Below, in pieces: positions 1 to 6,351 of a stretch of 10,067 bases of DNA. Positions within the stretch are counted from its first letter, which is position 1; each line of letters starts with the position of its first letter. The stretch comes from Nitrospirota bacterium (GTDB taxonomy: Bacteria; Nitrospirota; Nitrospiria; Nitrospirales; UBA8639). The notes beneath the pieces are model-generated. The model was not told the DNA's origin, searched no databases, and was given only the letters and a program-made list of their open reading frames with translations. The stretch covers positions 1 through 10,067 of the forward strand of contig QIMB01000334.1 in assembly GCA_003233615.1 (NCBI GenBank). Reading direction: 5' to 3'. A program made the translations under genes and the position numbers.

Positions 1-253
1 TTGTGAAAATATTGTCACGGACAAACTCCAAATCCTGGACATGGGTTTCCGACGTGACAAAGGTTCCTACGGATTGCTCAACCACCTTTCGTAGAGCATT
101 TTGAATGGCTTGATCTCTTGCCAGGACAATATCGCTGCCTAACATATTAGCCATTCCTGTACCTGTAACCAATTGGTCCTGACCCCAAACACTGAACGGG
201 AACGAGATAACTAGCACAAGACCAATGGACAATAATAATGGGGTACGTTTCAT
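1..253 (-). CDS. Exported protein with FlgT/LPP20-like N-terminal domain (partial, C-terminus off window)
   Basis: Only the first 84 residues are present; the frame stays open to base 1 on the minus strand. The protein starts MKRTPLLLSIGLVLVISFPF, a clear signal peptide with a basic n-region and a hydrophobic core at residues 5-20, and a likely cleavage after VWG (residue 24). The mature part has the pattern GTGMA, then AR at 44-45, a run of spaced alanines (A48, A52) and VVEQSVGTFV (56-65). This pattern is typical of the N-terminal domain of the flagellar assembly protein FlgT and of LPP20-type envelope proteins, where it forms a small alpha/beta fold in the periplasm. The ATG at 253-251 is preceded by AAAGGTGA, a reasonable ribosome binding site. 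The family call rests on this short pattern and no flagellar gene is visible nearby, so a flagellar role is not established. Confidence 0.75.
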   Translation of the reverse strand, partial: MKRTPLLLSIGLVLVISFPFSVWGQDQLVTGTGMANMLGSDIVLARDQAIQNALRKVVEQSVGTFVTSETHVQDLEFVRDNIFT

Positions 254-531
254 GTTCACCTTTTTCTTTGAAACCAACATTACGGCTGTATTCCTCTGCA
301 ATAGTGTAATCTATTGAAATTCCAAGAAACAATGAATTCCTCAACACAACCTACTATCAATTTTGAGTTCCTTTATTTTATGAATAAATGACGAGAACCT
401 CAAATAACGAGCCAAAACTGAGGTAATTGGTATGGTTTCCATGAAACATATCTTGCAAGGACTCGCAGTGAGTCATGGCTACAGAGCTACAGAGTGGTCC
501 AAGAGCGTGATGTTTTGCAATTGTCTTTATG
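254..531. other. Intergenic region between the importer operon and the FlgT-like gene
   Basis: This 278-base gap must hold the 3' end of the importer transcript and the promoter of the FlgT-like gene, both on the minus strand. I see no convincing terminator with a T-run. On the minus strand TTGTTT followed 18 bases later by TACACT, about 25-50 bases upstream of the ATG at 253, could be a weak sigma70 promoter, but the match is poor. Two short inverted repeats lie here: ACCTCA/TGAGGT (397-402 and 419-424) and GACTC/GAGTC (460-464 and 470-474). An open frame across 378-560 has no family resemblance and overlaps the permease gene end, so I do not call it. Confidence 0.5.
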
Positions 532-1338
532 TTACTTCGCCTTTTTTGGTTCTTTGACATCCAGCCAATCGCGGAGCCAATCGCCGAGAAGGTTAGCGGC
601 GAGGACTACGGCCATAAGCGTCAGACCGGGAATGATGACGAGGTGCGGCGCGACCAACATATAGCGGGTGCCATCGCGGATCATGCTACCCCATGACGCT
701 TGAGGTGGCTGAACGCCTAATCCCAAAAAAGATAGCCCCGCTTCAGCAATGATGGCACCGGCGATACCAAAACTCGCTTCAATGATAAGGGGTGCCGTGA
801 TGAGAGGAAGTAAATGCCGACTCATGATGCGCCAGGGGGTGGCGCCAATAGCTTGGGCTGCAACGATATGATCGGCATGTTTGAGGGCGAGTACCTGTCC
901 GCGCGCTAAGCGCGCATAGCCGACCCATCCCACAATCACTAAGGCCAAGACAACATTTTCTATTCCTGGTCCCAGTGCTCCCGCTAAGGCAATGGCTAAG
1001 AGAAGCCCGGGAAAAGCTAGCATGATATCCACAATGCGAACAAAGACCTGATCGACCCATCCACTGAAGTACCCGCTCGAGATTCCCAGTATCCCGCCGA
1101 TGAGAACGCCTAAGGCGACCACACTGAGCGACACGAGAAACGAGGTTTTAGCTCCTGTGATGAGACGGTCTGCAATTGGACGTCCGAGTTCATCAAAGCC
1201 AAGCCAATGATTCTGGTCAGGACCTATAAGGATCTGTGTGAGATCAATGGCGTTAGGTGTGAGAGGAAGCACTGGATTCACCAGAGCAATGATTCCCCAC
1301 ATGCTGATGATGCCTAATGGAACCCAGAGTCGCATCAT
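532..1338 (-). CDS. ABC transporter permease, DppC/OppC type (peptide/nickel import)
   Basis: This is one of the two membrane subunits of a peptide/nickel-type ABC importer in the inner membrane. The 268-residue product has a first membrane helix at the N-terminus (VPLGIISMWGIIALV), then a DppC-type linker with LGFDELGRP and DRLITGA. The core permease domain follows, with several hydrophobic helices and a cytoplasmic EAA-type loop around AAQAIGATPWRIMSRHLLP that contacts the ATPase. The C-terminal part contains EAGLSFLGLGVQPP, a hallmark of DppC/OppC proteins. I chose the ATG at 1338 because it gives a 4-base ATGA overlap with the stop of the upstream DppB gene; a TTG five codons further up is also in frame. 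The substrate cannot be read from the sequence. The last residues are charged (KEPKKAK) and cytoplasmic. Confidence 0.93.
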   Translation of the reverse strand: MMRLWVPLGIISMWGIIALVNPVLPLTPNAIDLTQILIGPDQNHWLGFDELGRPIADRLITGAKTSFLVSLSVVALGVLIGGILGISSGYFSGWVDQVFVRIVDIMLAFPGLLLAIALAGALGPGIENVVLALVIVGWVGYARLARGQVLALKHADHIVAAQAIGATPWRIMSRHLLPLITAPLIIEASFGIAGAIIAEAGLSFLGLGVQPPQASWGSMIRDGTRYMLVAPHLVIIPGLTLMAVVLAANLLGDWLRDWLDVKEPKKAK

Positions 1339-2264
1339 GATGGATCTTGCCAATTGATGCGAGGATCTAGCCAGGCATACAGGAGGTCTGTCATGAGATT
1401 GACGAAGATGTAGGTCATGCTGATGCAGAGCACGGCAGCTTGTACAACGGGATAATCTCGCTGTTGTATGGCTTCAATCATAAGGAGTCCTAACCCGGGC
1501 CAGGCAAACACGGTTTCCGTAATGACCGCGCCACCTAGTAAGCCTCCAAGCTGTAGTCCCAAGAGTGTGAGGACGGGTAAGAGCGCGTTGGGCAGTGCAT
1601 GGATGACAGTGACTTTCAGAGATGAGAGACCTTTCGCACGGGCGGTTCGAAGAAAGTCTTCTCCCAAAATCTCCAAGAGGCTGCTCCGAATCATTCTGGC
1701 AAGGATGGCAGCCATGGCCGTGCCTAGTGTCAAAGCCGGGAGGATCACGGCATTCCACCCTTCTCGTCCGCTGACAGGAAACCAACCTAACCATAAGGCT
1801 CCCACCAAAATCAAAAGCGGTCCCATCCAGAAATTAGGGATGGACATGCCGAATAACGCGAAGCCCATGCTGCCGTAATCGTACAGTGAATGTTGGCGAG
1901 TGGCGGCCAGCAGGCCAAGTGGCAGAGCGATGATGATGGCGACAATGAATGCCATGCTGCTGAGGTGCAGTGTGGCCGGGATGCGTTCTAGTAAAATGTT
2001 GGTGATGGGGCGTCCGGAGAACAAGGAATATCCGAAGTCACCCTGGGCAAGGGCCGTGAGATACTTCCACCATTGTTCGTAGAGCGGGAGATGCAATCCT
2101 AAATTCTGACGTAAGGCTTCTCGATCAGCGGCGAGGGCGGACTCGCCCAGCATGACATCAATGGGATCACCGGGAATCAGGTGAATCAAAAAGAATACGA
2201 GGCTGATGACACCAAGCAATCCAATCAACGCACTGACACTTCTCTTCAGAATGAAATATGACAT
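1335..2264 (-). CDS. ABC transporter permease, DppB/OppB type (peptide/nickel import)
   Basis: This is the partner membrane subunit of the DppC-type permease. The 309-residue protein begins MSYFILKRSVSALIGLLGVI, a helix typical of DppB, followed by LIHLIPGDPIDVMLGE, the conserved family signature (FxxxxxxPGDP). The region LYEQWWKYLTALAQGDFGYSLFSGRPI is the usual DppB periplasmic segment. The EAA-type cytoplasmic loop is visible as FLRTARAKGLSSLKVTVIHA, and the end carries TETVFAWPGLGLLMIEAI, also diagnostic. The frame is open 36 codons further upstream, but that stretch overlaps the substrate-binding gene and is not DppB-like. The ATG at 2264 lies 2 bases after the upstream stop. No clear ribosome binding site precedes it, so translation is probably coupled to the gene before it. 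Confidence 0.94.
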   Translation of the reverse strand: MSYFILKRSVSALIGLLGVISLVFFLIHLIPGDPIDVMLGESALAADREALRQNLGLHLPLYEQWWKYLTALAQGDFGYSLFSGRPITNILLERIPATLHLSSMAFIVAIIIALPLGLLAATRQHSLYDYGSMGFALFGMSIPNFWMGPLLILVGALWLGWFPVSGREGWNAVILPALTLGTAMAAILARMIRSSLLEILGEDFLRTARAKGLSSLKVTVIHALPNALLPVLTLLGLQLGGLLGGAVITETVFAWPGLGLLMIEAIQQRDYPVVQAAVLCISMTYIFVNLMTDLLYAWLDPRINWQDPS

Positions 2265-2266
2265 GG

Positions 2267-3835
2267 TTAAGAATGAGATAGGCGGGAGTTCATGATAGAC
2301 CCAGATGAATTCGTATTCATGGCTTTCTCTGTTGGGCCAACGTGAGGTGGAGCGTTTGGTGATGATGCCCACTGCACGTCTAACAGGCCATCATAATTCC
2401 CATCCGTTCGGAGCGCATAGCCCTGAATTGCTTTGCTTGAAAGGAAGAAGTGATCTTCGTACCACAGCGGTACATATGGCAGTGTGTCTAATAGACGTGC
2501 TTGGAGTTTACGATACAGCATTTGTTGTCGGGTGCGCTTAGATGTGTTTTCCGCTTCCGTGATGAGGCGGTCGGTGGTCGGGTCGGTATAGCGCCCGCGA
2601 TTCACACCCAGTGGTGGAACAGCATGACTGTGAAAGGCTTGTCGGAAAATATCAGGTGTCTTGAGTCCAACCCATGCCAGGCTGTACATCTGAAAGCGTC
2701 CGGTTTTGATGTCTCCATAAAATGTGCCCCAGTCGTGACTGTGAATAGAGACGTCAATGCCAACCTGTTGGAGGTGCTCTTGAATAATGGTTGCCAATCG
2801 TAATCGAAAAGGGTCTGTCGAGGTTTTATAGATAAGGGTTGGTCGTCGATTGTCATCAAATCCAGCTTGCTGCAGCAGTGCTTTCGCTTGCGCAGGATCA
2901 TAGCGATAGCCTTGTAATGCTGGGGCGCCGACCCAATGGGTCGGGGGGAAGAGAGCCTGTGCCGGTCGCGCTCGACCTCCAAGAACGAACTGAATGATTT
3001 GTTCACGATTAATGGCATGGGCAATAGCTTTTCTGACGAGATCTTGACCGACAATCGGATCTTGATGATTGAACCCGATATAGGCGAAATTGGACCCTTG
3101 ATGTTGTTGCAGTGAGATAGCTGGTTGTTCGGCAAGATAGGCGACTAACTCTGGCGGCAGGTCGTTTTGAAGGAGATGGATTTCACCAGCCAATAATTTC
3201 AGGCTACGCACTGTCGGGTCGGGAATCCTTATGAATTCAAACAGTTGGGCATCTTTGCGACGTTTGAGGATGAGGCGAGTGTCATCGGGCCTTTGGTGAA
3301 AGAGAAAGGGTCCACTGCCGACTGGGTGGTCGTGGAAAGAATGGTGTGTGGCAATAAGGTTTGCTGGAAGAATGCCGATAACTACATAGCCGGGAAATAA
3401 CGGGTCCGGGTGTGTCAAAAAGAAGTCAATAATTGATTGTGATGGTGTGTCAATGCGTGAAATGTTGCGCAGAAGACCACGATGAGGTGAGGATGTGTTG
3501 GGATCCAATAGTGACATATATGTGGATTTGACATCTTCTGTTGTGAGCCGTGAGCCATCAGGGAACGTAGGGCGAGGCTCGATAAGATTGAAACGATAAT
3601 GCGTGGGAGTCAGTGTTTCCCATGTTGCCAGAGAAGGGACAGGGGTCGCATCTTCCGCGAAGTCGACTAGTCGTGAATAGAGCAGCCGATTGACTCGGGC
3701 TGAGGTGGCGTCTGTCGCAAGACGTGGGTCTAAATTAGTTGGGGCGCTCGCGAGGCCAAAGCGGATAGTGCGTTCGGGTGACGATTCCGTGCAACCCCAC
3801 GTGAAGAAAATGAGAAGAAGAAAAAGCCAGGTCAT
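2267..3835 (-). CDS. Extracellular solute-binding lipoprotein, family 5 (peptide/nickel ABC importer)
   Basis: First gene of the importer operon. The 522-residue product captures the substrate outside the inner membrane and hands it to the DppB/DppC permeases. From the ATG at 3835 it starts with MTWLFLLLIFFTWGC, a short hydrophobic signal ending in a likely lipidated cysteine at residue 15. The lipobox is atypical (TWGC, no Leu at -3) and the n-region has no Lys or Arg, so a GTG two codons up (3841) or a more distant start is possible. The mature part has RFGLASAPTNLDPRLA (25-40) and SRLVDF, the usual family 5 opening. The C-terminal lobe has GRYTDPTTDRLITEAE and LPYVPLWYEDHFFLS, typical of SBP_bac_5. 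The length is normal for the family. The ligand (oligopeptide, nickel or other) cannot be told from sequence. Confidence 0.92.
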   Translation of the reverse strand: MTWLFLLLIFFTWGCTESSPERTIRFGLASAPTNLDPRLATDATSARVNRLLYSRLVDFAEDATPVPSLATWETLTPTHYRFNLIEPRPTFPDGSRLTTEDVKSTYMSLLDPNTSSPHRGLLRNISRIDTPSQSIIDFFLTHPDPLFPGYVVIGILPANLIATHHSFHDHPVGSGPFLFHQRPDDTRLILKRRKDAQLFEFIRIPDPTVRSLKLLAGEIHLLQNDLPPELVAYLAEQPAISLQQHQGSNFAYIGFNHQDPIVGQDLVRKAIAHAINREQIIQFVLGGRARPAQALFPPTHWVGAPALQGYRYDPAQAKALLQQAGFDDNRRPTLIYKTSTDPFRLRLATIIQEHLQQVGIDVSIHSHDWGTFYGDIKTGRFQMYSLAWVGLKTPDIFRQAFHSHAVPPLGVNRGRYTDPTTDRLITEAENTSKRTRQQMLYRKLQARLLDTLPYVPLWYEDHFFLSSKAIQGYALRTDGNYDGLLDVQWASSPNAPPHVGPTEKAMNTNSSGSIMNSRLSHS

Positions 3836-3900
3836 CGTCACAAAATTGTCATGTGTGCCTGAGCGAGATTGATGCCTAATGTGAATGGAAGACAACCATA

Positions 3901-3928
3901 TTGGAGCAGCTGCGCCTGTATCTATAAT
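3901..3928 (+). promoter_or_regulatory. Candidate sigma70-type promoter of the AAA+ ATPase gene
   Basis: A -35 like box TTGGAG (3901-3906) is followed after 16 bases by a perfect -10 box TATAAT (3923-3928). Transcription would start near 3935 and leave a leader of almost 90 bases before the ATG at 4023. The call rests on consensus match only. Confidence 0.45.
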
Positions 3929-4009
3929 ATTACCGTGATTGTGCCCTACAGAAAAGAGGGAATGCCCTGGTGAAAAACATGACCATCCATCCTTTTCAAG
4001 AAACGTATA

Positions 4010-4017
4010 AAGGAGAG
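4010..4017 (+). promoter_or_regulatory. Strong ribosome binding site of the AAA+ ATPase gene
   Basis: The sequence AAAGGAGAG lies just upstream of the ATG at 4023 with good spacing, a near-perfect Shine-Dalgarno match. It fixes this start codon. Confidence 0.8.
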
Positions 4018-4022
4018 TTTGC

Positions 4023-5420
4023 ATGAGCAGTACAATTACTATTCCGAACTATGGGAATGAGACCAAAGAATATTCCTCGAGCAATGATGCTCCAAAAGTC
4101 TCTCCTAAAATACGGATTCTTCCCGCCCCGATGACAATTGCAGAGACGGGTTTGCCGGAAGAATTGCTCGTGCAATTGTTAGTGCGGACCTTGTTCAACA
4201 ATGGAGAACTTACTGAACGATCTGCCGGGGACATCATGAAACTGCCCTATGGGGTCATGAAGGAACTCTTTACACTTATCCAAAGAGAAAAGTTTTGTGA
4301 GGTCAAGGGGCATGGTGAATCGTTGGGCGTGTTGCTTCGGTATGTGTTGACAGACGCGGGCCGTGAACGAGCAAAAGCGTTTATGGATTTGTGTCGGTAC
4401 GTAGGTCCTGCTCCTGTGACTATACAGCAATATGTCGCTATGGTGAAAAGTCAGCCGGTGAATAGTTTGACGATTGACCGGCGGACGGTCACTGCCGCGA
4501 CCGAACATTTAGTGTTGACTCCCGGCACGGTTGATCAGCTGGGAGAAGCGGTGAATTCCGGATGGGCCATTTTCTTGTACGGACCTCCTGGAAATGGAAA
4601 AACCGTGTTAGCTGAAGCCATTGGTAAAATGTTGGAAGCCGTGGGGGGAGGCGAGATCTATATCCCCTATGCCATGGAAGTTGACGGTCAGATCATTCAA
4701 ATATTTGACCCCATTACTCATGTGAGAGTGGAAGTGCCTCAAGAGGCCGGCCGTTCCTTGATTGAAACGAAAAAGGAATATGATGCTCGATGGGTGCTGT
4801 GTAAACGGCCGATTGAGTTTGCAGGTGGTGAGTTGACTATGGCGACCTTGGATTTGGCCTTTAATCCCTCAGCGAAATATTACAAGGCGCCTCCTCATAT
4901 CAAAGCGAATGGCGGCGTATTTTTAATTGATGACTTTGGCCGGCAGTTGGTGCGGCCCAGAGATCTTTTGAATCGGTGGATTGTGCCATTAGAAAAGCGA
5001 GTGGACTACCTGACGTTACATACAGGGACAGTCTTCCAACTTCCCTTCGATACGATCGTGCTGTTTGCTACGAATTTAGAGCCGGCTAAACTGGCAGATG
5101 AAGCCTTTCTTCGTCGCATTCGTAATAAAATCTACATTGCTGATCCGACCCCCGAACGCTTCAAGCAGATCTTTGAAGATGTCTGCAAGAAAAAAGGTGT
5201 GCCTTATGATCCGGATGCCGTCGATTATCTCTTAGACGGTGTGTATAAGAAATATCAACTCAATATGCGCAGTTGCCACCCGCGGGATCTTATCGAACAG
5301 ATCGTGAGTATTGCGAAATTTAACGGTGTTCCTCCTGTATTGTCGAAGACGTTTATTGACCGCGCATGCCATACCTATTTCTTTGTGGAAGCGGCTGAGT
5401 ACGATCAACCCCCGAGTTAG
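4023..5420 (+). CDS. AAA+ ATPase (MoxR-like) with N-terminal winged-helix-like region
   Basis: A cytoplasmic 465-residue ATPase. Residues about 45-120 (LPEELLVQLLVRTLFNNGEL through LTDAGRERAKAF) look like a winged-helix fold: an N-terminal helical pair and a wing ending in a TDAGRERA-type helix. The AAA+ core begins near 165. Walker A is GPPGNGKT (187-194), Walker B is VFLIDDFG (299-306), sensor 1 is FATN (348-351), an arginine-rich FLRRIRNK follows (362-369), and a sensor 2-like HPRDL is at 419-423. All key catalytic residues are present. Walker A to Walker B spans about 110 residues, roughly twice the usual distance, so a substantial insert sits between them (about 210-290). The MoxR-like label comes from the overall motif style. 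No VWA-domain partner follows, and the role is unknown; remodelling of a protein complex is the generic expectation. Confidence 0.85.
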   Translation: MSSTITIPNYGNETKEYSSSNDAPKVSPKIRILPAPMTIAETGLPEELLVQLLVRTLFNNGELTERSAGDIMKLPYGVMKELFTLIQREKFCEVKGHGESLGVLLRYVLTDAGRERAKAFMDLCRYVGPAPVTIQQYVAMVKSQPVNSLTIDRRTVTAATEHLVLTPGTVDQLGEAVNSGWAIFLYGPPGNGKTVLAEAIGKMLEAVGGGEIYIPYAMEVDGQIIQIFDPITHVRVEVPQEAGRSLIETKKEYDARWVLCKRPIEFAGGELTMATLDLAFNPSAKYYKAPPHIKANGGVFLIDDFGRQLVRPRDLLNRWIVPLEKRVDYLTLHTGTVFQLPFDTIVLFATNLEPAKLADEAFLRRIRNKIYIADPTPERFKQIFEDVCKKKGVPYDPDAVDYLLDGVYKKYQLNMRSCHPRDLIEQIVSIAKFNGVPPVLSKTFIDRACHTYFFVEAAEYDQPPS

Positions 5421-5575
5421 CTGCGTCTACCCGTTTTGTTCCTTCCGGCTATCATGAGCCATCTTTCCGGGCACTAAATCAGATCATACAGAATTTATGG
5501 CTTAGGCTTTACAGCAATATTATGTTTGTCGGAAATGTATCTTGAGATCTTCCAGTTGAGACGCGTTGATCGGTG

Positions 5576-5594
5576 AATGAGGCGGTCATTTTTT
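5576..5594 (+). terminator. Weak rho-independent-like hairpin downstream of the AAA+ gene
   Basis: A short stem AATGA (5576-5580) and TCATT (5586-5590) encloses the loop GGCGG and runs into a stretch of six T residues (5589-5594). The stem is only five base pairs and mostly A/T, and it lies about 155 bases after the stop codon, so it is a poor terminator candidate. Confidence 0.25.
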
Positions 5595-5625
5595 ACCAAA
5601 CTCCCGTATCACCGTGATTTTCTGT

Positions 5626-5820
5626 GTTGCCGGGTTTCGGCCCGGCAGCCGAGCCACTTTTGTTTCGGCAAAAGTAGCCAAAACCAGTGACGCCCCGTCC
5701 GGCCTCATTACATGAGATGGACGCAAGGCACGGGAGGGCGAGCCAACTCGCTGCGCTCAAACAAGCCTTGCTGGCTCATGAGAGCGTCCATCCAGAGGGC
5801 CGGGCGGCAGGCGTTGGACA
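5626..5820. repeat. Structured intergenic repeat element: two TTTCGG-loop hairpins plus a long imperfect inverted repeat
   Basis: Two hairpins follow each other: TGCCGGG/CCCGGCA and ACTTTTG/CAAAAGT, each a 7-bp stem closing the same loop TTTCGG. Directly after them comes an imperfect inverted repeat of about 125 bases with nested arms: ACGCC (5690-5694) with GGCGT (5810-5814), CCGGCC (5699-5704) with GGCCGG (5798-5803), and GATGGACGC (5716-5724) with GCGTCCATC (5784-5792). Inside are further complementary pairs, GCAAGGC/GCCTTGC and GAGCCA/TGGCTC, which compete with each other. The motif around the second hairpin, followed by CCAAAACCA, resembles dispersed intergenic repeats I know from several Gram-negative genomes. 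That resemblance is from memory and its copy number here cannot be seen. The short open frame through this region is best seen as repeat-derived. Confidence 0.6.
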
Positions 5821-5926
5821 TAGGGAGCTGAACATTTCAGGTATCCCGCTGAAAGAGCGTGAAACCATACATTCCGTATGATCCACTAAATCTCGTACGT
5901 GTTGCGGGCATACATATACTGGGCAT

Positions 5927-5951
5927 GATCTCATTCGAAAGGGATGAGATC
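5927..5951. repeat. Perfect 8-bp inverted repeat
   Basis: GATCTCAT (5927-5934) and ATGAGATC (5944-5951) are perfect complements separated by nine bases. It could be a hairpin, a binding site for a dimeric regulator, or part of a degraded mobile element. No T-run follows, so it is not a classical terminator. Confidence 0.5.
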
Positions 5952-6351
5952 TTGAAGAACTCGTCTTCTCCAGTGCCATCCCCTTACATGTTGAATGGTG
6001 GGGATTGGTCTATGGTCGGAAAACCGCCGTGTTTGATTAGCAGAATATTGAACAAATTTGTCCTGTACTTCATCAAAGGGTCTACCACCTCGAAGAAAAT
6101 GTTCTGATCTCATGCCTTCCTTCTTCACTTTTCCCAGCCTCACAACTTGACTTATTTTATTAATTGAAGAAGAATTCGCTCGGTCTATTTCGGAGTGTGT
6201 GATGGGAGACAAAATGGAATATTTGATTGCGAATATGTAGAGCATTCTTGATGTTTAGGCTAGAGGAACGCATGGCAACTTCTTAGATAAACTGAATAAT
6301 CATTGTTTAGCCTTTTGTAGGTTTTGAAAGATTACCGAGTCTGTATCCAAA

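Larger units (their letters stand above)
3836..4022. promoter_or_regulatory. Divergent intergenic region between the importer operon and the AAA+ ATPase gene
   Basis: This 187-base gap separates the minus-strand importer genes from the plus-strand AAA+ gene and must carry both promoters. The best candidate is on the plus strand (TTGGAG/TATAAT, listed separately). On the minus strand I find only poor matches, such as TATTAT without a good -35 box. The minus-strand frame stays open through much of this gap, but that stretch does not resemble any binding-protein sequence, which supports the start near 3835. Confidence 0.5.
5421..6351. other. Long intergenic region (931 bases) with structured repeats, no convincing gene
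   Basis: Several short open frames exist on both strands here, but none has a ribosome binding site, a recognisable domain or a consistent codon pattern. The left part (5421-5625) holds only a weak terminator-like hairpin. Bases 5626-5820 are strongly structured (listed separately). The right part (5880-6351) contains an 8-bp perfect inverted repeat at 5927-5951 and then turns AT-rich towards the channel gene. Overlapping open frames on both strands at 5859-6245 may be remains of a longer dispersed element; I do not recognise them. Confidence 0.6.

Noticed and set aside
1468..1878. Plus-strand 136-codon open frame opposite the DppB permease
   Set aside because: It is antisense to a well-supported permease gene and its translation is low-complexity and unfamiliar.
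2602..3135. Minus-strand 177-codon open frame inside the binding protein gene
   Set aside because: It lies in another frame of a clear family 5 binding protein gene and shows no domain; a shadow frame.
3925..3933. Exact TAATATTAC, the nick-site nonanucleotide of geminivirus-type rolling-circle origins
   Set aside because: No Rep gene or conserved stem surrounds it, and it overlaps a plausible -10 box; a chance match.
5687..5881. Plus-strand open frame of 64 codons starting inside the structured repeat
   Set aside because: It runs along the arms of the inverted repeat, so its openness follows from the repeat sequence, and no start signal is present.
5931..6245. Minus-strand open frame of 104 codons (RGGRPFDEVQDKF segment)
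   Set aside because: It overlaps an open frame on the other strand, has no ribosome binding site or domain, and lies beside the structured repeat. It is more likely repeat-derived than a gene.
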